Shown: one piece after another, positions 54,128-59,682 of the stretch
Layout: each line of letters opens with the position of its first letter
How positions within the stretch are numbered: position 1 is the stretch's first letter
DNA from: Mastigocoleus sp. MO_188.B34
Lineage (GTDB): Bacteria > Cyanobacteriota > Cyanobacteriia > Cyanobacteriales > Nostocaceae
Length of the DNA stretch: 59,682 bases
Direction of reading: 5' to 3'
NCBI RefSeq assembly: GCF_030065675.1
Contig: NZ_JASJDK010000044.1
Location: 1 to 59,682, forward strand
Translations under genes and position numbers: made by a program
The notes under the pieces: model-generated
What the model saw: only the letters and a program-made list of their open reading frames with translations
Database searches by the model: none
Told to the model about the DNA's origin: nothing

Positions 54128-55388
54128 TTAACATTTTTGATAATATAGTTAGTACCCGGTTCAGATCGCTTATTATTTTGGTTGACATTTAATTGGTCTC
54201 ACTTTAATTACGTTTCGATTCCCTGGACTTATGCATTTTGCCATATACCTTAACCACAAATTATGATTTTAATCGTGGAGATTACCCTTGACTGTACGTT
54301 TTCATAATTTTTCTACCTTTTAACTTTTGTAAATGGTAATATTGGGATATTGTTTAAAAATATCTTCTCAGATCCTATAAGGTATAGGTCAAATCATGAA
54401 GAATTTGAGGGAATTTTACGCAACATGAGCAAGTAAATGAAGAAATGATTTCTACTTGTGCGGCATTATCAAAACGCAGCAAGCAGATTGCTTCAAATTA
54501 GATGCATACCAAAATACATTTCATCCCAAAATTTTCTCACTTCAAAATGTCCCCAGCCAAAAAAGTATAAAAACACACCAATGCTTTGCAAGTAAAGAAA
54601 TGCATCAGGGAATGAATCAATTTTGGTTATTCAATTTTAGTTATTGAATTGGATGTTTTATTAGATTTGTTTTTGAGTGTATTAAATTTTATGTTTATTC
54701 ATCTGCGTATATGAAATTATGTACTAGAGCATTAACCCTTGGCAACTGTTTATTTATAACAATTTTTATTGTTTAATAAAGCTTCAAACTTATGAGTCTA
54801 TTTTGGTTAATGTAATTTTGACTAATACATAACTTAGGCGCAAATAACGTAATTACATTCATTGCGATTTGAGGTTGACCCATGTAGGATTTCTGTAAGG
54901 GAGTAGCAATCCCAAAGCATTGATAATAATTCTGAAGAGACTCGCAATACCTAGATCCTGCGGTGTCAGGGAAGCGATCCCATTTTACGAAGCGCTAAGG
55001 TAACGAATATCTCAGTCATATATATAGACTAATTTACAGTCGATTTCATCTAAATGATGTACACTTCATATCTTTAATAATAGAAGAGAGCAGGGACGAG
55101 GATAAATATATCTTATCTACTTGCAAAGTGCTGTATAAATTACGATCAACTTTCTAGGGTATTTGGTTTATGTTACAAATAACCAGAATAAGTTACAAAA
55201 ATGCGATCAGGTATACTTAAAATCAGTTTTATAATTAGAGTTAATTTAAATAGAAAAAATTAAATAGAAAGGTTAGTAAATTTTTTCATGCTCTACTATT
55301 TTTGTATTTATAATCATAAATATTGTCCTTAGTTGTATATGGACTAAGGACAGAGAATTAAGAGCAAATACTAATTAATTAAAAATAA
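54128..55388. other. Long intergenic region with a decayed dispersed repeat
   Basis: 1.26 kb without a credible gene; a 63-codon frame at 54456-54647 lacks features. Bases about 54860-55010 are GC-richer and share ATTGCGA and CGCAATACCTAGA with the repeat at 29591-29759, so they look like a decayed copy. The end holds the hairpin at 55325-55351. Confidence 0.5.
55325..55351 (-). terminator. Hairpin downstream of ccmK4
   Basis: GTCCTTAGT (55325-55333) and ACTAAGGAC (55343-55351) form a perfect 9-base stem 38 bases past the ccmK4 stop on its strand, followed by AATATTTATG. The T-run is weak, so it may be an mRNA 3'-end stem rather than a full terminator. Confidence 0.6.
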
Positions 55389-55739
55389 TTAACGACCATT
55401 TGATCTACGAACGATTGGATTCTCTACTGCCAAACGATATTGTTCAACAGCTTCAGTATAAGCAATTGGTAAAACAGCTTCAACATTTTCATGAGGACGG
55501 GGAATAATCACCCAAGATTCTAATGTTCCACCATGGCATTTTTCAGAAGCTTCTATTCCAGCATCCATTGCAGCTTTTACTTCTTGTACGTCACCACGAA
55601 TGTTTATTGTAAAGCGGGCACTACCAACCCTAATATAACCGACAAGAGTTACTCGACCAGCTTTTACCATTGCATCAGCTGCAGCTAATACAGCAGGAAA
55701 GCCTTTTGTTTCTAACGATCCAACTGCCTGTAGTGGCAT
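55389..55739 (-). CDS. ccmK4: Carboxysome shell hexamer protein CcmK4
   Basis: 116 residues, one BMC domain. AVGSLETKGFPAVLAAADAM, VGYIRVGSARFTINIRGDVQ and WVIIPRPHENVEAVLPI match CcmK4, and the longer C-terminal tail (ENPIVRRSNGR) is also typical. The pore loop is RVGSA, as opposed to the KIGSG of CcmK1/CcmK2. The ribosome site AGGAGATAACC precedes the ATG. CcmK4 is a minor facet protein of the beta-carboxysome and is usually encoded with CcmK3 away from the main ccm operon, as here. It is thought to tune shell permeability. Confidence 0.93.
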   Translation of the reverse strand: MPLQAVGSLETKGFPAVLAAADAMVKAGRVTLVGYIRVGSARFTINIRGDVQEVKAAMDAGIEASEKCHGGTLESWVIIPRPHENVEAVLPIAYTEAVEQYRLAVENPIVRRSNGR

Positions 55740-56004
55740 TGGTTATCTCCTAATATTAATGGACAAATGGGGGATAGAAGTTTATTTTACGAATCTTTCT
55801 ATACAATTGGCATAATAGTTTTTTAATCGTTGCGTTTGAATTGCTTATACGAATGCAATAAAAAATCATTAAAAAAAAAGGAAGCTCTGTGCATTCACTA
55901 AAAATTTAAGTTACATTTATATTAAATCATCAATAATATTTTATTTGAAGTTAGATATTTTTTAAAGCAATAGGTACGATCCTAAATTGTACTGACTGGC
56001 TAAT

Positions 56005-56316
56005 TCAAAATAAACGAAATGGTTCTGATTCTGGAGTATGGTGAATTGGTAGAATACTTTCTACATTTTCTGGGGGATTAGGAACAATATAATAGGTTAT
56101 TACTTTACCTCCGTATGCATTATTACCTGCTTCAATTCCAGCTTCAACAGACCTTTCTACCTCAGCAACTTGTCCTCTCACAGCAACAAAGAAACGAGCG
56201 CTTTCCGACTTGTCAGATTGAACAATAGTGACCTCAGCGGCTTTAACCATTGCATCTGCTGCTGCAAGTACTGCCGGAAAACCTTGAGTTTCAACAACTC
56301 CAACTGCCATTGGCAT
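56005..56316 (-). CDS. ccmK3: Carboxysome shell protein CcmK3
   Basis: 103 residues, one BMC domain. AVGVVETQGFPAVLAAADAM is general CcmK; QSDKSESARFFVAVRGQVAE and YIVPNPPENVESILPI are the CcmK3-specific blocks, with a pore loop (KSESA) unlike that of other CcmKs. CcmK3 does not form hexamers alone but mixes with CcmK4. The start is the ATG at 56316, with GGAG ten bases upstream; the second ATG (56310) is possible. The 265-base spacer to ccmK4 is longer than in compact ccmK3-ccmK4 pairs and could carry a second promoter. Confidence 0.92.
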   Translation of the reverse strand: MPMAVGVVETQGFPAVLAAADAMVKAAEVTIVQSDKSESARFFVAVRGQVAEVERSVEAGIEAGNNAYGGKVITYYIVPNPPENVESILPIHHTPESEPFRLF

Positions 56317-56633
56317 GGCTTTAATCTCCAGATGTACGTATAAGTATCCTTTATTATACGTTTTTTTTGATCCTTAAATAAACATTACCTGAGTTTGGGT
56401 ATGACTTTCCAAAAAATGGGATATTTCGACCCAGACTAAGGGGAATTCATCCATACTTTCAACTTCTTCAAAGTTAATTTTGCCAATCTCAGAAAAAGAA
56501 AATCATATGAGAAGAGTAGTATTCTTTTCTAGTTGAGTTTTATCCAAAGCAATTAGATCGGTTGAGAATCGTTATGATTTTTCCACCTATCTAATTACTT
56601 TTGGGCGTAATTTATATACTGATACAATACCTA
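56317..56633. other. Intergenic region upstream of ccmK3
   Basis: 317 bases between two minus-strand genes. It probably holds the ccmK3 promoter. No gene or obvious hairpin is visible. Confidence 0.5.
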
Positions 56634-57713
56634 TCAGAACAAGTTGTTAGTAGTATAAATTGATATATCTTTTATTTTTTTGAGAGCTTTAATCGCATCT
56701 GATTTCATAGTTTTGCGGTTAATTTGACAACTCGTGTTGAAATACTTCTGAGCCCCAAAGAAAGAAAACTTATATTCTTCACTACCTCTGAGAAAATCAT
56801 ATATCTGGAAATTATTATCTATAGCTTTTTTAATGCTATAAGCCATCATGACTCTACCAGGCGATAACTTAGAATACTCAGAATTATATCCAGTCATGTA
56901 ACCATAGGCTCTTTTTTTATTAAGGTCGACAAACATACCTGTTGCTGCAATAGGTTTTTTTTGATCCCAAAGTACGCTCAGCCATAAATTATTATTCTCA
57001 GCACAGCGTTGAAATATATCGCGATACATATTCAATAAACTTTTAGGTTGGGAGCCTCTTTGCATCTGCATCAATTTCAATAACGCATCTAGTTGAGTTT
57101 TAAAATTATTCCTATGGGTTTCTTCTAAGTGAATGTTGCTCTGTTTTTCTACTTGTCTAAGTGCGTGACGTACATTTTTACGAGCTTTAGGACCCAAGAA
57201 TTTCTTGAGATACTCTTCCCAACTACTAGGTAAAGGAATATAAGAATATGAATGTTCTTCAATGGACTCTATATGAAACTTATCTTTGCGGAAATATTTA
57301 AGGAAACTACTTAGTTGAGAGCCCAATATATTTTGTATTTGAAAGCGATCCCATTCCAAGTTTTCTTGAATGTAGGTAGCAAAATTTTGAATTGCTTCTT
57401 CTTCAAATTCCGGCAAACAAACAAATCCTCTATGATCTGCGAGGGGATCCCCTGCTGTATGAAGTGCTCGATATAGTTTTACTCCATTCCACTTCCAAGA
57501 ATGTATGACTATTGGAAAGAAAGCAATATATCCAGAATCTTGATCGGATTGGAGAGCTAGAATTAACCATTCGTCGGAGTTCACTTCTAGCCAACCACGC
57601 AACCATGACCAAGACAAGAATACCTGCGCATGTTTATCGGAATCATAAACTTGATTCCAAGCAGTTTTTAGCTTATCAAATTCCTCGATGCGATTAATGA
57701 TGCTAGTAAACAT
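56634..57713 (-). CDS. CelD/FemAB-type GNAT-fold acyltransferase
   Basis: 359 residues. The layout is that of the BioF2-like/CelD family of tandem GNAT-fold proteins: LKTAWNQVYDSDKHAQVFLS and WSWLRGWLEV near the N-terminus, KARKNVRHALRQVEK in the middle, then PIAATGMFVDLNKKRAYGYM, SPGRVMMAYSIKKAIDN and YDFLRGSEEYKFSFF. Such enzymes transfer acyl or aminoacyl groups in cell-wall or exopolysaccharide synthesis. It is cytosolic and monocistronic. The exact substrate is unknown. The weak similarity to FemAB could mean a peptidoglycan cross-bridge role, but polysaccharide decoration is more usual. Confidence 0.8.
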   Translation of the reverse strand: MFTSIINRIEEFDKLKTAWNQVYDSDKHAQVFLSWSWLRGWLEVNSDEWLILALQSDQDSGYIAFFPIVIHSWKWNGVKLYRALHTAGDPLADHRGFVCLPEFEEEAIQNFATYIQENLEWDRFQIQNILGSQLSSFLKYFRKDKFHIESIEEHSYSYIPLPSSWEEYLKKFLGPKARKNVRHALRQVEKQSNIHLEETHRNNFKTQLDALLKLMQMQRGSQPKSLLNMYRDIFQRCAENNNLWLSVLWDQKKPIAATGMFVDLNKKRAYGYMTGYNSEYSKLSPGRVMMAYSIKKAIDNNFQIYDFLRGSEEYKFSFFGAQKYFNTSCQINRKTMKSDAIKALKKIKDISIYTTNNLF

Positions 57714-58305
57714 ATTTCATTTAAAAACAAAAACCCATGAGAGAATATTAAGCTTCTGCTAGCACTAAGTTCAATAAAATACATTAAAGCTTCAGTGAAT
57801 TTTATTTAAATTTAGAAAATAGTTAGTGTTAAGTTAATTTAAAATAAGAAGTAAGTACAGTATTTCTACTTATGTTTTTTGTTTAGCTGTTAAGTCAAAA
57901 CAATATCATCAAAGACTATTATGCTTATTGTCTAGCTTTGATATGTTTGCACTACAAGTGTGTAATCAACGCATATCAATCTTGGCGTTCTCTTTAGTTC
58001 TGACGTATTGGTGCATCGCTACAATATGGCACATCGCAAAGCAGAAGAAAATGTTTTACTTGCTTTTCTGGCTTTATTATGGTTTTACCATGATATTGCC
58101 GTACATTAAAACCTAAATAATCAAATCCTTGTTCAATGTGAACGAATTTTGTTTTTTCGCTTGTTGAGTTCTAGACCCCTAACTTTAGGGACTTCCAAGG
58201 AATAAATTATCCAAAAAAACTCAATTCATCTGACTTTATGAGAATGATAATTATGAGTACTACGTTGGTATGTCCTGTTAATTTCGCCGTATCTCCGATT
58301 CTCCG
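57714..58305. other. Intergenic region
   Basis: 592 bases between two minus-strand genes. A 62-codon TTG-initiated hydrophobic frame at 57928-58116 could encode a small membrane protein, but it has no ribosome site or recognisable motif, so I do not call it. The rest is AT-rich. Confidence 0.5.
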
Positions 58306-59190
58306 TCAGTTTTGGGCTAAATATTGTTGAAAAAACTGAGTTGTTTCAGTCCAAGCTTTCTTGGCAGCTTCCGCAACGTAATTTTTTCCGCTAGGATTAG
58401 CAAAAGCATGTCCAGCATTATCATAAATTTGAATATCTGCTTGTTTACCTAATTCCTTGAGAGTCTTTTCAAATTTACGTACGGTACTAACAGGAATCGA
58501 AGCATCTTCAGCCCCAAAAATTCCTAAAATTGGCATTTGCAATGTTTTCAGTTGCTCCGGTTTTGCATCGCCAATTTGTCCGCCATAATAAATGACCGTA
58601 GCATCTATATCTTTTGGTAACAAAATTGCAGTTTGCAAAGACCAACTACCACCAAAACACCAACCAATTACCCCAACTTTAGAAGCTTTGTTTTGATTGA
58701 CTAAATATTCATAAGCTTGCTTAAGATTATCCTTCGCTGGATCGGGATTTTTCGATACTGCTTGGAGTAACTTGAGAGCTTCCTCTGGAGATTCAGTTAC
58801 TTTACCGTTGTATAAATCTACAGCTAAAACTTGATAACCTTCACCCGCTAATCGTCGCGCTACAGATTCGATATTTTCATTTAGTCCCCACCATTCATGA
58901 ATTGCAATAATTCCTGGTAAGGGTTTAGTTGTGGCTTTCGGTTGAGCGAAATAACCTGTGATTTTCTCACCATTGACAGTAGCATAATTGACTTTTTTAG
59001 CTGTAACTTCAACCTTGGGTTTTGCTAGAGCAATTTCCGTTGCTACCGGTTGGTCGTTGTGGTGTGCGATCGCGAGGGATTGGCTTGTATCCTGGCTAAA
59101 ATTAAAGTTATGCAACCCGAGGTTAAATAGTAAAGTGGCAATTAAAAGTACAGAATAAATAATTATCCACCTGTAGTTTTTTTTATTCAT
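58306..59190 (-). CDS. Dienelactone-hydrolase-family protein, membrane-anchored or exported
   Basis: About 294 residues; the ATG at 59190 is preferred over the TTG at 59196. An N-terminal hydrophobic segment (about 6-26, WIIIYSVLLIATLLFNLG) is a signal anchor or uncleaved signal peptide. The alpha/beta-hydrolase domain shows IIAIHEWWGLNENI, the nucleophile elbow GWCFGGSW (Cys nucleophile), the acid in GAEDASIP and the histidine in GHAFANPSG. This is the Cys-Asp-His triad of dienelactone hydrolases, which open lactones of aromatic breakdown. In cyanobacteria the substrate is unknown. It is probably active in the periplasm. Confidence 0.87.
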   Translation of the reverse strand: MNKKNYRWIIIYSVLLIATLLFNLGLHNFNFSQDTSQSLAIAHHNDQPVATEIALAKPKVEVTAKKVNYATVNGEKITGYFAQPKATTKPLPGIIAIHEWWGLNENIESVARRLAGEGYQVLAVDLYNGKVTESPEEALKLLQAVSKNPDPAKDNLKQAYEYLVNQNKASKVGVIGWCFGGSWSLQTAILLPKDIDATVIYYGGQIGDAKPEQLKTLQMPILGIFGAEDASIPVSTVRKFEKTLKELGKQADIQIYDNAGHAFANPSGKNYVAEAAKKAWTETTQFFQQYLAQN

Positions 59191-59286
59191 AACCAAATTT
59201 CACCATGAAAATAACGTTTTTAATATAGCCAAAAATGATATAGCCTTAAGCGTAACTTATAAAAATGTACTAATAATAAATGAAGG

Positions 59287-59388
59287 CTAGTGAGTTTTCC
59301 CGGTGAATAAATCACTAACAATTACCTTTGCTCCTGCACGACTTAAAGCAAAGGCTGTTTCTCGTCCAATTCTCGTAGTTTCTCCAGT
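59287..59388 (-). pseudogene. Short-chain dehydrogenase/reductase, N-terminal remnant
   Basis: 34 codons on the minus strand give TGETTRIGRETAFALSRAGA followed by KVIVSDLFTG and a stop. This is the first beta-alpha-beta unit of an SDR enzyme (usual TGxxxGIG; here Glu and Arg replace parts of the glycine motif). The start of the gene is missing exactly where the repeat at 59390-59434 begins, and the rest of the enzyme is absent downstream. It is a decayed gene, probably broken by insertion of that element. Confidence 0.7.
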
Positions 59389-59389
59389 T

Positions 59390-59434
59390 ATATCATGTCC
59401 GCTTAATTACTTATGAAAAAATATGTTTGTTTGT
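59390..59434. repeat. 45-base dispersed repeat, second copy
   Basis: Identical over 45 bases to 11298-11342 (starts ATATCATGTCC, ends TTTGTTTGT). After it the two loci diverge completely: here there is no hairpin and no matching right end before the window stops, so this may be the left end of a longer element. Bases 59435-59682 show no gene I can support. Confidence 0.85.
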
Positions 59435-59682
59435 CAATACCTTTGCCAAAATAGGAGCCTAGAAAAATTGTGGCAAAAATAGCAAAAATACCCATATATG
59501 AGTGTTTCGCTTATAAAATAGTCTGAGTTCTTAGAACCTTTATGCTGTAAGCAACACGTTAAAAATAGCTTTGCGTAAAACTGTGAAGGAATTTTTAGGA
59601 CTTATTGTTTTTGCCAAGCATCGGAGAAATGGGAGTTTACACATCAACTCACCCTCGTAAATTGGCGAAGGTATTGTTAGTT

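Noticed and set aside
54456-54647. 63-codon frame in the long intergenic region
   Set aside because: No motif, start context or conserved-looking segment.
57928-58116. 62-codon hydrophobic frame, possible small membrane protein
   Set aside because: TTG start without ribosome site and no family; too little to call a gene.

Overview
The window looks like a chromosomal stretch of a filamentous, probably heterocyst-forming (Nostocales-type) cyanobacterium. The signs are many GCGATCGC (HIP1) octamers, CyanoQ, a CcmK3/CcmK4 shell-protein pair, an NdbB-type quinone reductase, a four-ACT-domain aspartate kinase, heptanucleotide tandem repeats and several short palindromic or MITE-like repeats. The DNA is AT-rich, with long gene-free intervals. 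I saw no rRNA, tRNA or CRISPR array.

Layout. 1-8.7 kb: tail of an IS200/IS605 transposase, argD, a divergent pair (Fe/2-oxoglutarate oxygenase and choline/carnitine acyltransferase), a small outer-membrane barrel, a HAD phosphatase and NdbB. 9-21 kb: a membrane histidine kinase, a MITE-like element, a lipoprotein phospholipase D with an EF-hand, a cysteine desulfurase, a TPR protein, a lone HyuA-type half of 5-oxoprolinase with a Rid protein, an acyltransferase fragment, aspartate kinase and a Nudix hydrolase. 21-34.5 kb: a LemA-TPM pair, two FAD enzymes, a NahK-like kinase overlapping a DOMON-like gene, an RTX/ELWxxDGT protein, an alpha/beta-hydrolase lacking its nucleophile, a transporter remnant ending at a MITE, an alpha-carbonic anhydrase fused to RTX repeats, and PsbQ. 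34.5-40.2 kb: an S23 four-helix-bundle gene between inverted heptamer arrays, then a SNF2 helicase and SWIM protein. 40.3-47.9 kb: a minus-strand conflict-type operon (CHAT protease, VMAP-C protein, MoxR AAA+ ATPase, vWA/SAV_2336-like protein ending in an FGE/C-type-lectin fold, and a duplicated stand-alone FGE-fold protein). 48-59.7 kb: a second histidine kinase, a Crp/Fnr-type regulator, two conserved cyanobacterial proteins of unknown role, CcmK4 and CcmK3, a CelD/FemAB-like acyltransferase, a dienelactone hydrolase, and a short-chain dehydrogenase remnant abutting a dispersed repeat.

The most exciting part is the 40.3-47.9 kb operon. Its gene order matches the vWA-MoxR-VMAP conflict systems known from comparative genomics, with a CHAT protease as probable effector. 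The last codons of both FGE-fold genes look like variable regions of a diversity-generating retroelement (DGR). Between the two tandem copies, 11 of 13 substitutions fall at first or second codon positions, mostly in NNC/NNT codons, while the flanking DNA and downstream sequence are nearly constant. No reverse transcriptase or template repeat is visible here, so any DGR would act from elsewhere. The CHAT and VMAP proteins also share a DNA-level duplicated coiled-coil segment that may dock them together. The working picture is a hypervariable sensor, a AAA+ switch, an adaptor and a protease effector. The sensing and killing roles are inference.
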